DNA of 64,000 bases from assembly GCA_028284675.1 (NCBI GenBank), contig JANQRI010000005.1:1-64000 (forward strand). The letters are read 5' to 3'. Made by a program: the position numbers and the translations under genes. This document shows positions 43,450 to 52,694 of this stretch, piece after piece; the stretch's first letter is position 1, and every line of letters starts with the position of its first letter. Source of the DNA: Gammaproteobacteria bacterium. GTDB taxonomy: Bacteria > Pseudomonadota > Gammaproteobacteria > HTCC5015. A model generated the notes under the pieces. It was not told where the DNA came from and searched no databases. It saw only the letters and a program-made list of their open reading frames with translations.

Positions 43450-44769
43450 TTGTATAAACAAGCAAAAATTATCCAGCGCTCCGGGCATAATATATCCCGC
43501 ACCAATATTAATGACAGTGCGTTAAAAGTGCTGTACCGGTTGCATCACGGAGGTTATAAGGCGCACCTGGTCGGAGGCTGTGTTCGCGATTTATTGCTCA
43601 ACCGGGTGCCTAAGGATTTTGATGTCGTGACTGATGCACACCCGGAGCAGATCAAGCAATTGTTTGAAAACTGTCGTCTGATCGGGCGGCGTTTTCGCCT
43701 GGCTCATGTGATGTTTGGCCGTGATATTGTCGAAGTCGCGACATTTAGAGGGCAACAAAGTGATGATGAGCAGCGCCTGAATACCGAGAACGGCCGGATT
43801 GTCCGTGATAATGTTTACGGTGATATTGAAGAGGATATCTGGCGGCGTGATTTCACAATGAATGCGCTGTATTACAATATTGCTGATTTCAGTTTGATTG
43901 ATTATGCCGGTGCGCTGGACGATATCCGTAAGGGTGTTATTCGGCTGATCGGTGATCCACAAATACGTTATCGTGAAGACCCGGTAAGGATGTTGCGGGC
44001 AATACGGTTTGCTGCAAAACTTGGATTTAAAATAGACCGTTATTCTGCTGAACCGATTTATGAAATGGGGCATCTGCTGAAAGATATTCCCTCTGCGCGT
44101 TTATTTGATGAAGTCATCAAGCTTTTTCATGGTGGGCATGCGGTAAAAAGTTTTGATTTATTGCGTCAATATGGCTTGTTTGAGCACCTTTTTCCGGCAA
44201 CCCATCACCTGCTTGAGCGGGAACCGTATGCCTTTTCACTGTCATTTATTCAGGCGGCATTAACCAATACCGATATCAGAATTAATCAGGGCAAACCGGT
44301 TACGCCTGCATTTTTATTTGCAATATTCTTGTGGTTGCCATTATTAAAATCCCTAAAATACACAGTGGATCAGGAAATTCCGGGTGTGATGGAAATGCAA
44401 AGGGCCGCGTCCAGAATCATCCATGAACAACATCAAAGAACAACTGTGCCGCGCCGCTTTACTACCGTGATGCGCGATATATGGACATTGCAGCCTCGTT
44501 TGCAGCGATACAAACGCAGGCGTGCATTGCAATTGCTTTCGCATTTGCGATTTCGTGCTGGCTATGATTTTTTATATCTGCGTGCGCAGGCAGGGGAAGC
44601 GGTGCAGGAACAGTCTGAGTGGTGGACGGAGATTCAGCAAAAAGATACGGCCGATCAGTTGAATATGGCAGAGGTACCGGCGTCTTCGAAGAAAAACGTC
44701 CGCCGTAAACGCAGAACGAAAAAAAAGGGAAGAAACAAACCGGCGACAGATCGTAGTGACAGGAAATAG
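43450..44769 (+). CDS. pcnB: Poly(A) polymerase I
   Basis: PcnB adds A-tails to RNAs, promoting decay. The 439-residue protein has the nucleotidyltransferase core LVGGCVRDLLLNRVPKDFDV with catalytic Asp residues, CRLIGRRFRLAHVMFG and EEDIWRRDFTMNALYYN, and the very basic C-terminal tail (KKNVRRKRRTKKKG). The start is unusual: an in-frame TGA at 43441 lies nine bases before the first usable codon, TTG 43450, and the next ATG or GTG (43528) lies inside conserved sequence. folK follows after two bases. Confidence 0.94.
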   Translation: MYKQAKIIQRSGHNISRTNINDSALKVLYRLHHGGYKAHLVGGCVRDLLLNRVPKDFDVVTDAHPEQIKQLFENCRLIGRRFRLAHVMFGRDIVEVATFRGQQSDDEQRLNTENGRIVRDNVYGDIEEDIWRRDFTMNALYYNIADFSLIDYAGALDDIRKGVIRLIGDPQIRYREDPVRMLRAIRFAAKLGFKIDRYSAEPIYEMGHLLKDIPSARLFDEVIKLFHGGHAVKSFDLLRQYGLFEHLFPATHHLLEREPYAFSLSFIQAALTNTDIRINQGKPVTPAFLFAIFLWLPLLKSLKYTVDQEIPGVMEMQRAASRIIHEQHQRTTVPRRFTTVMRDIWTLQPRLQRYKRRRALQLLSHLRFRAGYDFLYLRAQAGEAVQEQSEWWTEIQQKDTADQLNMAEVPASSKKNVRRKRRTKKKGRNKPATDRSDRK

Positions 44770-44770
44770 T

Positions 44771-45304
44771 ATGATCCGGCCTGCAGTAACGACTTATTTG
44801 GGGTTGGGAAGCAACTTGGGAGATTCCATTGGGCATATCGCCGGAGCGATTCAGGAATTATCAGAGTTGCCGGATTGTGAATTACTTGAGTCATCTTCGT
44901 TTTATAAAAGCGCAGCCTTATTGCCTGATGAGCAGACGGGATATTCGGTCGAAACGCAGCCGGATTATATTAACGCGGTAGTTGCATTACATACCGCATG
45001 GGACCCGAAGTCTTTATTGAATGAATTGTTTGTGATTGAGCGGCGGCATCAGCGGGTTCGTGTCCAGCATTGGGGGCCAAGAACCCTCGATCTGGATATC
45101 CTGCTGTACGGAGACAGCTGTATCAATGAGCCCGGTCTCAGTATTCCGCATCCGGAGATGCATAAACGTGCATTCGTACTGTATCCTCTATATGAAATTG
45201 CACCGAAACTTGAAATTCCCGGCAAAGGCCCGTTAAAGCACTTGATTGATGGCTTAGAGGCGAGTGAAATACGTAAATTGACAACAGCTTTACTTGAGCG
45301 GTAA
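44771..45304 (+). CDS. folK: HPPK (6-hydroxymethyl-dihydropterin pyrophosphokinase)
   Basis: FolK transfers pyrophosphate from ATP to the pterin alcohol in folate synthesis. The ATG at 44771 (177 residues) sits behind AGGAAA. The conserved YLGLGSNLGDSIGHI opening and WGPRTLDLDILLYG (metal-binding Asp pair) and IPHPEMHKRAFVLYPL segments are intact. A GTG at 44756 would overlap pcnB and is less likely. It starts one base after the pcnB stop, and dNK follows by two bases. Confidence 0.95.
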   Translation: MIRPAVTTYLGLGSNLGDSIGHIAGAIQELSELPDCELLESSSFYKSAALLPDEQTGYSVETQPDYINAVVALHTAWDPKSLLNELFVIERRHQRVRVQHWGPRTLDLDILLYGDSCINEPGLSIPHPEMHKRAFVLYPLYEIAPKLEIPGKGPLKHLIDGLEASEIRKLTTALLER

Positions 45305-45306
45305 TA

Positions 45307-45954
45307 ATGCAGGCAAAATTAGATTACATTGTGGTTGAAGGCCCGATTGGTGTCGGTAAAACAAGCCTCGCAAAGCGTCTGGCGGAAGCATTTAATACGG
45401 ATTTGCTTTTGGAAGCAGCCGATGGCAACCCTTTTCTGGAGAGTTTTTATCGAAACCCCAGTCGTGCGGCACTGGCTACCCAGCTGTTTTTCCTGTTGCA
45501 GCGTGCCCAGCAGATCAATGAACTTAGCCAGGCAGATATGTTTCAACCGGTGCGAATCGCTGATTTTTTAATCGAAAAAGACAGGCTGTTTGCGGAATTG
45601 ACCCTTGATAGTGATGAATTGAAACTGTATGAACAGGTTTATTCACATTTAACATTGAATGCACCCAAGCCTGATCTGGTGATTTATCTGCAGGCTCCGG
45701 TCGAGGTGTTGTTGGACCGGATTGCAAAGCGTGGTATTACTCATGAGCAGCTGATAGAAGCGGCTTATTTGCAGCGCCTGGTTGAAGCATACACACGGTT
45801 TTTTTACGATTATAATGATTCGCCGTTATTGATTGTGAATGCGACGGATATTAATTTTGTTGATAACGATGCTGATTTTCAGCTGTTGCTGGAGCAGGTG
45901 CGCAAACCCAATACCGGGATACAATATTTTAATCCTGCGCCTTACAATGTTTAA
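45307..45954 (+). CDS. Deoxynucleoside kinase family protein
   Basis: A 215-residue P-loop kinase of the deoxynucleoside kinase (dNK/dGK) family, which phosphorylates deoxynucleosides for salvage. The P-loop is VEGPIGVGKTSLAKRL. EKDRLFAEL matches the DR(F/L) motif and LVIYLQAPVEVLLDRIAKRG matches the lid region. It sits between folK and panB, two bases after folK. The substrate preference cannot be read from the sequence. The signature Thr/Ser-rich lid is short, as in bacterial members. Confidence 0.88.
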   Translation: MQAKLDYIVVEGPIGVGKTSLAKRLAEAFNTDLLLEAADGNPFLESFYRNPSRAALATQLFFLLQRAQQINELSQADMFQPVRIADFLIEKDRLFAELTLDSDELKLYEQVYSHLTLNAPKPDLVIYLQAPVEVLLDRIAKRGITHEQLIEAAYLQRLVEAYTRFFYDYNDSPLLIVNATDINFVDNDADFQLLLEQVRKPNTGIQYFNPAPYNV

Positions 45955-45981
45955 GGGTTTATTGAACAGGTTGTATGCCCT

Positions 45982-46800
45982 ATGACAGAAACAAATACAA
46001 AGCGAGTTCAGGTTACGGTGCGAACCTTGCAGCGCATGAAGCGGCAGGGCGATAAAATTGCAATGCTGACTGCCTATGATGCCAGTTTTGCCGCTATTTT
46101 GGATAAGGCCAATCTGGATGTGATACTGGTCGGTGATTCACTCGGTAATGTGATTCAGGGAAGAAGCAGCACTTTGCCGGTTACGATGGACGAAATGATT
46201 TACCATACCGCGGCAGTGGCGCGCGGCTGTCACCGGCCGTTACTGATTGCGGATATGCCGTTTATGAGCTACCGCTCGACTGATCTGGCGTTATCCAATG
46301 CTGCCAGGTTTATGCAGGAGGCCGGTGCCCATATGGTGAAGCTTGAATGTACCGATGCTCAGCGCGATATTGTCAGTGCGTTGGTAAACGAAGGTATTCC
46401 GGTTTGCGCGCACTTGGGCCTGCGACCGCAATCAGTACATAAACTGGGTGGTTTCTGGGTGCAGGGGCGTGATGAGTCAGCAGCTGCCGCAATGTTGCAA
46501 CAAGCGCGACAACTGGAAGCGGCCGGCGCTGATTTATTGTTGCTGGAAGCTGTGCCCGCATCATTGGCGGCAGAGATAAGCCGTGAAGTTCAGGTGCCGG
46601 TTATCGGTATCGGTGCCGGCGTGGAATGTGACGGCCAGGTGTTGGTTTTATATGATGTGCTCGGGATTTCGCAAACCCGGATACCCAAATTCGCGCAAAA
46701 CTTTTTGACTGAAAACATCTCCGTGCAGGCTGCAGTGGAGGCTTATGTGGCGGCGGTTAAATCTTCAGCATTTCCAACTGAAGCGCATAGCTTTAATTAA
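45982..46800 (+). CDS. panB: 3-methyl-2-oxobutanoate hydroxymethyltransferase
   Basis: PanB makes ketopantoate from alpha-ketoisovalerate and 5,10-methylene-THF, the first step of pantothenate synthesis. The 272-residue protein shows the TIM-barrel start MLTAYDASFAAILDKANLDV with VGDSLGNVIQG (metal Asp), RPLLIADMPFMSY and VIGIGAGVECDGQVLVLYD. It is 27 bases after dNK and 29 before panC. Confidence 0.97.
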   Translation: MTETNTKRVQVTVRTLQRMKRQGDKIAMLTAYDASFAAILDKANLDVILVGDSLGNVIQGRSSTLPVTMDEMIYHTAAVARGCHRPLLIADMPFMSYRSTDLALSNAARFMQEAGAHMVKLECTDAQRDIVSALVNEGIPVCAHLGLRPQSVHKLGGFWVQGRDESAAAAMLQQARQLEAAGADLLLLEAVPASLAAEISREVQVPVIGIGAGVECDGQVLVLYDVLGISQTRIPKFAQNFLTENISVQAAVEAYVAAVKSSAFPTEAHSFN

Positions 46801-46829
46801 TCTCTTGCGGTTGCAGGGCTTCAGCTGGC

Positions 46830-47678
46830 ATGGACACGATATCCGCGATTGCTCAATTACGTGACAGAGTAAACCAATGGCAGGCAAGTGGTGAGCGCAT
46901 CGCTTTTGTGCCGACCATGGGGAATTTACATGCGGGTCATCTTGAATTGATAAAGGCTGCTGCGGGTAAAGGTAGCCGGGTACTGGTCAGTATTTTTGTC
47001 AATCCATTGCAGTTTGCACCGGGCGAAGATTTTGAAAAATACCCAAGGACACTGGCTGATGATCGCGAACAGTTGTCAGGCCTGTCAGTTGATTGTTTGT
47101 TTACGCCCGATACCGAAATACTCTATCCTCGTGGAAAATCCGGTACAGCCATGGTTGTTGTGCCGGAATTAAGTGACGTATTATGCGGCGCATCCCGCCC
47201 CGGGCATTTTGCGGGGGTCGCTACAGTGGTCGCTAAATTATTTAATCTGGTGCAACCGTCAGTGGCCCTGTTTGGTAAAAAAGACTATCAACAACTGCTG
47301 ATAATCCGTCGTATGGTTCAGGATTTAAACTTTCCTACCGAAATAATTGGGGTGGAGACGGTCAGGGAACATGATGGTTTGGCAATGAGTTCACGAAATC
47401 AGTATTTGAGTGCAGGAGAGCGAGCTAAAGCTCCGGAGCTGTTTCGGGTGTTGTCAGATGTTAAGCGCTCGATTATGGGCGGTGCACGGGATTACCCCCG
47501 GCTGGAGCAGGATGCAATGCAGGCATTATCAGCGCATGGGTTTGCCCCGGAGTATGTAGAAGTGCGTAGATCTGATGATTTGTTACGGCCTTCTGATCAT
47601 GATCAATCCTTGGTGTTGCTTGCAGCGGCACGTTTGGGTCAGGCTCGTTTGATCGATAATCTGGAAATTCGTTGCTGA
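46830..47678 (+). CDS. panC: Pantothenate synthetase
   Basis: PanC joins pantoate and beta-alanine with ATP. The 282-residue protein has the HIGH-like motif FVPTMGNLHAGHLELIKAA, the VSIFVNPLQFAPGEDFEKYP loop, FGKKDYQQLLIIRRMV and the conserved GLAMSSRNQYLS (KMSKS-like). It directly follows panB. A 70-base gap separates it from panD. Confidence 0.97.
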   Translation: MDTISAIAQLRDRVNQWQASGERIAFVPTMGNLHAGHLELIKAAAGKGSRVLVSIFVNPLQFAPGEDFEKYPRTLADDREQLSGLSVDCLFTPDTEILYPRGKSGTAMVVVPELSDVLCGASRPGHFAGVATVVAKLFNLVQPSVALFGKKDYQQLLIIRRMVQDLNFPTEIIGVETVREHDGLAMSSRNQYLSAGERAKAPELFRVLSDVKRSIMGGARDYPRLEQDAMQALSAHGFAPEYVEVRRSDDLLRPSDHDQSLVLLAAARLGQARLIDNLEIRC

Positions 47679-47748
47679 AAGAAGTTATAATGCTGATGCT
47701 TTTCCGTTTTATTATTAATTTTTTTAATAATCAAAGGTGCCAGTGGCG

Positions 47749-48129
47749 GTGCAGGTAACGCTCTTAAAATCCAAGTTACATCAGGCATATGTGACTCATT
47801 CCGAGCTGGAGTATGAGGGGTCGTGTGCTATTGATGGAAGCTTGCTGGATGCGGCCGGTATCCACGAATATGAGCAGATTCAGATTTACAATCTGAATAA
47901 CGGCGAGCGGTTTACAACGTATGCGATCCGGGCAGAGGCGGATAGCGGCGTTATTTCAGTTAACGGTGCGGCGGCGCATAAAGCCCAGCCGGGCGACCGG
48001 GTTATCATATGCACATATGGGCAGTTCAATAGTCATGAAGCGTCGTTGCATAAGCCCATATTAATTTATATGGACCGGGAAAACCGGATTGTTCGCACTG
48101 CAAATGCGGTTCCGATTCAGGCCGCCTGA
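47749..48129 (+). CDS. panD: Aspartate 1-decarboxylase (proenzyme)
   Basis: PanD makes beta-alanine; it self-cleaves at Gly-Ser to form a pyruvoyl cofactor. The cleavage site is in YEGSCAIDG (Gly-Ser). I place the start at the GTG at 47749 (126 residues, reading MQVTLLKSKLHQAYVTH) because homologues start at the same place; GTGs at 47737 and 47743 are alternatives, with AAAGG just before. NGAAAHKAQPGDRVIICTYG is the conserved C-terminal region. Confidence 0.95.
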   Translation: MQVTLLKSKLHQAYVTHSELEYEGSCAIDGSLLDAAGIHEYEQIQIYNLNNGERFTTYAIRAEADSGVISVNGAAAHKAQPGDRVIICTYGQFNSHEASLHKPILIYMDRENRIVRTANAVPIQAA

Positions 48130-48366
48130 GCTGGTTTATCCAAAACCGGCTTATTCCAAATTATATTCTGCCCCAATCGAGGGCTTTTCCGATCAAGTTC
48201 AGGGAATAATGGCCGAGCGTATACAATAGAGCGCTTTCTGGCCCTTATAGCTCATGGTTATTCCATCCATAACCGGGGAAAATAATCATTGGAGCATGAT
48301 AGGCTGGGTTTTCCACTGATGTTGAAGAATTGAATATGATGGTTTTTTGATTGCCCGGAGCTAACA

Positions 48367-50007
48367 ATGTCCTCATTAACAGATTCATCCGCCTGGCGGG
48401 CGCTTGTAGAACATTCAAAGTCCATGCCGTCAGTGCATATGCAGACACTTTTCGATGCTGATCCGCAACGTGCGGCAAAGTTCCGGTGTGAGGCTACCGG
48501 CATACTTCTGGATTATTCAAAGAACCGTGTTACTGAAGAAACCTTTAATTTGTTGTTGGCACTGGCGCGTAGTGCCGGGTTGGAAGACTGGCGGGCGCGC
48601 ATGTTCAATGCGGACACAATCAATCATACCGAGGCCCGCGCGGTATTGCATGTGGCACTGAGAAACCGCTCAGATAGTCCACTTATGCTGAATGGCGAGG
48701 ATATTATGCCCGCTGTTCGAAAGGTGCAGGCCAAAATGCGGGACTTTTCTCAGGCGGTTCGACAGGGGAGCTGGCGTGGATATAATGGCAAGCCAATCAA
48801 GGACATCGTCAATATTGGAATCGGTGGCTCAGACCTGGGGCCACGAATGGTGTGCGAAGCACTGAAACCTTATGCCCGCGCAGACTTAAGAACTCATTTT
48901 GTCTCGAATATTGATGGGGATCATATCCAGGATACGCTGAGTTTATGCGAGCCGTCCACTACGCTATTTATCGTTTCTTCAAAAAGCTTTTCAACTCAGG
49001 AAACACTGAATAATGCGCTGGCTGCCAGGGCATGGTTTTTGGGTAATGGGGGTTCTGAGATAGAGATTCGCAAGCATTTCGTTGCGGTGACAACAAATGC
49101 AAAGGCGGCGACTGAATTTGGGATTGATTCGGACAGCTTGTTTGATATGTGGGATTGGGTCGGCGGACGTTTTTCATTGTGGTCGGCTATTGGTCTGCCG
49201 ATTGCGTTGAGTGTCGGCATGGAGGAGTTTGATGCACTGCTGGCCGGTGCGTATGCAATGGATCAGCATTTTTGTAATGCACCGTTAACCGATAATTTGC
49301 CGGTTATATTGGGCTTGCTGGGGGTTTGGTATAACAACTTTTTGGGTTTTGATACCCTTGCGGTATTGCCTTATGTGCAGCATCTGGAACATTTTCCCGG
49401 ATATTTACAACAGGGTGATATGGAGAGTAATGGTAAGCGTATCGACCGTAATGGTAATGAGGTTGATTACCAAACCGGGCCAATCATTTGGGGTAGTACC
49501 GGTACCAATGCACAGCATGCTTTTTTTCAATTGATGCACCAGGGTACCAAGCCTATACCCGCCGATTTTATTCTGGTACGTGACAGCCACTCTGATTTGG
49601 CCAATCAACAGCGCATGCTGTTGGCTAACGGTTTGGCGCAAATGGAAGCACTGATGCGGGGTAAAACGGCTGATACGGTAGCGCAAGAACTCAGTGAAAA
49701 AGGGGTGTCCGCTGAAGAGTGCGAACGCCTCAGTCCATACATGGTCTTTGAGGGCAATAAGCCGACTAATGCGCTGCTGATGGATAAATTGACCCCGGAG
49801 AGACTGGGAGCACTCATTGCACTGTATGAACACAAAATTTTTGTACAGGGTATTATCTGGAATATTAATTCTTTTGATCAGTGGGGTGTGGAATATGGCA
49901 AGCAGCTCGCCAAAAATACCTTAAATGCCCTTAATGGTGAGTTGGAAGCGGCAAAGGGCTTCAGTGCTTCCACCAAAAGCCTGATCGATGCACTAAAATC
50001 CGAGTAG
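48367..50007 (+). CDS. pgi: Glucose-6-phosphate isomerase
   Basis: Pgi interconverts glucose-6-phosphate and fructose-6-phosphate. The 546-residue protein has the phosphate-binding IGIGGSDLGPRMVCEAL, the SKSFSTQETLNNA motif, GGRFSLWSAIGLPIAL, the catalytic Glu region GNEVDYQTGPIIWGSTG and the final SFDQWGVEYGKQLA signature. It lies 237 bases after panD, a typical pan-pgi arrangement, and is the last ordinary metabolic gene before the envelope cluster. Confidence 0.97.
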   Translation: MSSLTDSSAWRALVEHSKSMPSVHMQTLFDADPQRAAKFRCEATGILLDYSKNRVTEETFNLLLALARSAGLEDWRARMFNADTINHTEARAVLHVALRNRSDSPLMLNGEDIMPAVRKVQAKMRDFSQAVRQGSWRGYNGKPIKDIVNIGIGGSDLGPRMVCEALKPYARADLRTHFVSNIDGDHIQDTLSLCEPSTTLFIVSSKSFSTQETLNNALAARAWFLGNGGSEIEIRKHFVAVTTNAKAATEFGIDSDSLFDMWDWVGGRFSLWSAIGLPIALSVGMEEFDALLAGAYAMDQHFCNAPLTDNLPVILGLLGVWYNNFLGFDTLAVLPYVQHLEHFPGYLQQGDMESNGKRIDRNGNEVDYQTGPIIWGSTGTNAQHAFFQLMHQGTKPIPADFILVRDSHSDLANQQRMLLANGLAQMEALMRGKTADTVAQELSEKGVSAEECERLSPYMVFEGNKPTNALLMDKLTPERLGALIALYEHKIFVQGIIWNINSFDQWGVEYGKQLAKNTLNALNGELEAAKGFSASTKSLIDALKSE

Positions 50008-50147
50008 TTGTTTGTTATAACCTTCATATCGACGTAAATTGTGATGCTGATTGCGGTGCATGATTGTTGGATAATATAAAGTGCGTCCTTCTAAAGCATA
50101 TTAGAGTATGATTCAGTCCAAAGTATAAAGCTGTGTGGAGGTGCGGC

Positions 50148-50675
50148 GTGAAAAAAACGATCTTCTCAGCTGTGTTGATCATGATGGTAAGTACCGGTCA
50201 CGCGCAACAGGCCGGTTGGGAGTCCTCCCGGGAGGAGTTGCAGGGCATCGACGACCAGGTCCAGACTCTGAAAAAAGAAGTCATTCAAATAAACCATGAG
50301 TTGTCTCTACTTGAGGAAAAACTGCTGTTTCCGTCGACGACCCAGCTTTCGGTGTTTGTATCGCTGGAGGCCAAGCCGGAGTTTCGTCTTGACTCGGTGG
50401 AACTGAAAGTAGGCGAGCAGGTTGTTGCAAAGCATATTTACACGTTTCGCGAACTTGAAGCACTGCAAAAGGGCGGCGTACAAAGGTTGCATACCGGTAA
50501 CATTGCGACTGGAAAGCATCAGTTGCACGCGGTTATTCGCGGTAAAACCGCCGGAGGCAGCAATTTTGAGCGCACCGCGAGTTTTCCGGTTACCAAAGAC
50601 ATCAAGCCCAAGTTTGTTGAAATGCAGGTACAGGCCGGTGGCACCCAGCCACGCGTAAATTTCAAAGACTGGTAA
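50148..50675 (+). CDS. Small secreted coiled-coil protein (first gene of the TPR-Exb cluster)
   Basis: A 175-residue protein starting at the GTG at 50148, seven bases after GGAGG. The signal peptide KKTIFSAVLIMMVSTGHA leads to a coiled coil at about residues 26-62 (SSREELQGIDDQVQTLKKEV, then INHELSLLEEKLL), followed by a beta-rich domain (LSVFVSLEAKPEFRLDSVEL to ERTASFPVTKDIKPKFVEMQ). I do not know a family name. It is 21 bases before the first TPR gene and likely co-transcribed. A periplasmic role as structural partner of the TPR proteins is an inference. Confidence 0.82.
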   Translation: MKKTIFSAVLIMMVSTGHAQQAGWESSREELQGIDDQVQTLKKEVIQINHELSLLEEKLLFPSTTQLSVFVSLEAKPEFRLDSVELKVGEQVVAKHIYTFRELEALQKGGVQRLHTGNIATGKHQLHAVIRGKTAGGSNFERTASFPVTKDIKPKFVEMQVQAGGTQPRVNFKDW

Positions 50676-50696
50676 TTTGCAATTTTGAGCAGGCAA

Positions 50697-52694
50697 ATGG
50701 TTTTTGGGATACGTTTTCCAATCGCATTGACTCTCGGCATAGTGCTGTTTGCCGGGCATTCGGGAGTTTCTGCAAAACAGGACCCGTCCGAACTCAATGA
50801 TCTCTATTATGGTGAAGCACTTTTTTATGCATTACAGGAAAACCACTTCGATGCGATAACCCGGCTGGATGCTGAGTTGATTCAGCATTACGCACTGGAT
50901 GAGCCCGAACTGGACAGCCTGGTTAGCCACCGTAGTGATGCTGAATTTGGTGTTGGTGATTTGGAGCTGAATTACCGTATGCACCAAAAAGCCGGTCGTG
51001 CGATAGAAAGAGTCCTGGATGCCAAGCATGTTCCCCAGATTATTCGTAATGAAGCGGCTTACCGGTTGGCCCGTATATATTTTGAAAAAGGTTATTATGT
51101 AAACGCATTACATGCATTGCAGTTGATCCAGGGGCCGGTGCCGGAACGTATTAAAGATGAGGTGGTATTGCTGCGTGGCCAGGTGGAGATGACCCAAAGA
51201 AACTATGATACTGCGGTTAAGTTGTTTCAGTCAGTCAAAGGGTCTAAAAGCGTTTTTGGTTATGCGCAGTTTAATTTGGGAGTTGCGCTGATTAGAGCTG
51301 ATAAATTCAAAAAAGGCGCTGCACAGCTGGATCAGGTTGGCTTGTTTCAGGATGGTCGCCGGGAAATGATAGCGTTACGCGACAAAGCGAACCTGGTATT
51401 AGGCAACAGACTGCTTGAAGATGGTAAACCCCTGCAGGCCAGACAGTATTTTGAACGCGTGCGCCTGGAGGGGCCGTTTTCCAATAAAGCTTTACTGTGG
51501 GCCGGTTGGGCGAATGCCGCACAACTGGACTTCAGAAGTGCTTTGGTTCCCTGGACTTTATTACATGAGCGCGATCCCACTGATGCGGCGGTTCAGGAAG
51601 CATTGCTTGCTGTCCCGTATGCGTATGCCCAGCTGGAGACTTTCGGGCAGGCAGCTTTATTGTATGGTAAAGCTGTTACTGAGTTTGATAAAGAGATAGA
51701 CCGTCTGGATTCATCAATGCGAAGCATACTTGAGGGTAAACTGCGGGTGGCTTTATTGAAAGATCCGCAGGAGCGTAATTCAACATTTATTCAGAATTTA
51801 CGCAGTCTCGAGGATGCCCCGGAGACACGCTATCTTCTGGAGCTGATGGCGAGCCATGATTTTCAGGAATCGGTCAAAAATTATCGTGATATGGAGCATT
51901 TGCGCCTTAACCTGCTCCAATGGCTGGCCAATATTGAAGCATATAATGATCTGATTAAGATTCGCCGAAATTATTATGAGCCGCTGTTGCCCGGAATCGA
52001 ACAGGAATTCAAAACCCAGGATGCATTAATGAGTTCGGTATTGTTGCGTCGCGATGAAGCTGAGCGCCAATTGGACACTGCGCAGCGTCAACGTGATATC
52101 AATGCGTTTATGACACAGTCTGAGCTGGTCGTCAGTGGCCGGCTTGCACGACTTGAATACCGGCTTTCAAGATTGTCACCGCAGCCGGGGCTTAAGCAGG
52201 CGAAAGCACGTCTGGCCCGCTTGCAGGGCGTATTGGATTGGCAGGTGGAAACCGGTTATGACAGTCGTCTCGCGGTTACTCATGAGCATCTGAAAGAGCT
52301 GGATAAATCCCTGGAGGCGCTTCGTGTGCAGCATCAATTGGTTGTGCGTCTCAAGCGCGAAGCTTATCAGAGTTATGAAGGTTACAAAGTACCGTTTCGG
52401 CGTGCGACCACCCGTTTACGCACATTAAACAATCGTATTAAAGCGATTATGGTGCAGCAGGCAGCTTATCTGGAAAAAGTTGCAGTAAAAGAGCTGGATC
52501 GGCGCCGCCGTAAACTGGCTGATTACCGTGTTAAAGCGCGATTTGCGTTGGCAGAGAGCTATGACCGTGCCACCAAGAAAAAAGCCGAAGAAGCCGAGCG
52601 GGCTATTCGTGAACAACAAAATCAAATTCAGGAAATTCAGGTTGAAGACGAACCGGCAATCACTACAGAAGAAGCAGAGGCCGGCGCTTCATGA
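50697..52694 (+). CDS. TPR-repeat protein, exported
   Basis: A 665-residue protein starting at the ATG at 50697 (a TTG at 50685 is the alternative). It has a signal peptide (FPIALTLGIVLFAGHSGVSA), then helical TPR-like repeats to about residue 350 (YYGEALFYALQENHFDAITR, EAAYRLARIYFEKGYYVNAL). The C-terminal half is long coiled coil ending in Glu/Arg-rich helices (AEERAIREQQ-like). Similar proteins occur beside ExbB/ExbD and AgmX genes in gammaproteobacteria and resemble Myxococcus AglT in layout. The next gene overlaps by four bases (ATGA). Confidence 0.85.
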   Translation: MVFGIRFPIALTLGIVLFAGHSGVSAKQDPSELNDLYYGEALFYALQENHFDAITRLDAELIQHYALDEPELDSLVSHRSDAEFGVGDLELNYRMHQKAGRAIERVLDAKHVPQIIRNEAAYRLARIYFEKGYYVNALHALQLIQGPVPERIKDEVVLLRGQVEMTQRNYDTAVKLFQSVKGSKSVFGYAQFNLGVALIRADKFKKGAAQLDQVGLFQDGRREMIALRDKANLVLGNRLLEDGKPLQARQYFERVRLEGPFSNKALLWAGWANAAQLDFRSALVPWTLLHERDPTDAAVQEALLAVPYAYAQLETFGQAALLYGKAVTEFDKEIDRLDSSMRSILEGKLRVALLKDPQERNSTFIQNLRSLEDAPETRYLLELMASHDFQESVKNYRDMEHLRLNLLQWLANIEAYNDLIKIRRNYYEPLLPGIEQEFKTQDALMSSVLLRRDEAERQLDTAQRQRDINAFMTQSELVVSGRLARLEYRLSRLSPQPGLKQAKARLARLQGVLDWQVETGYDSRLAVTHEHLKELDKSLEALRVQHQLVVRLKREAYQSYEGYKVPFRRATTRLRTLNNRIKAIMVQQAAYLEKVAVKELDRRRRKLADYRVKARFALAESYDRATKKKAEEAERAIREQQNQIQEIQVEDEPAITTEEAEAGAS

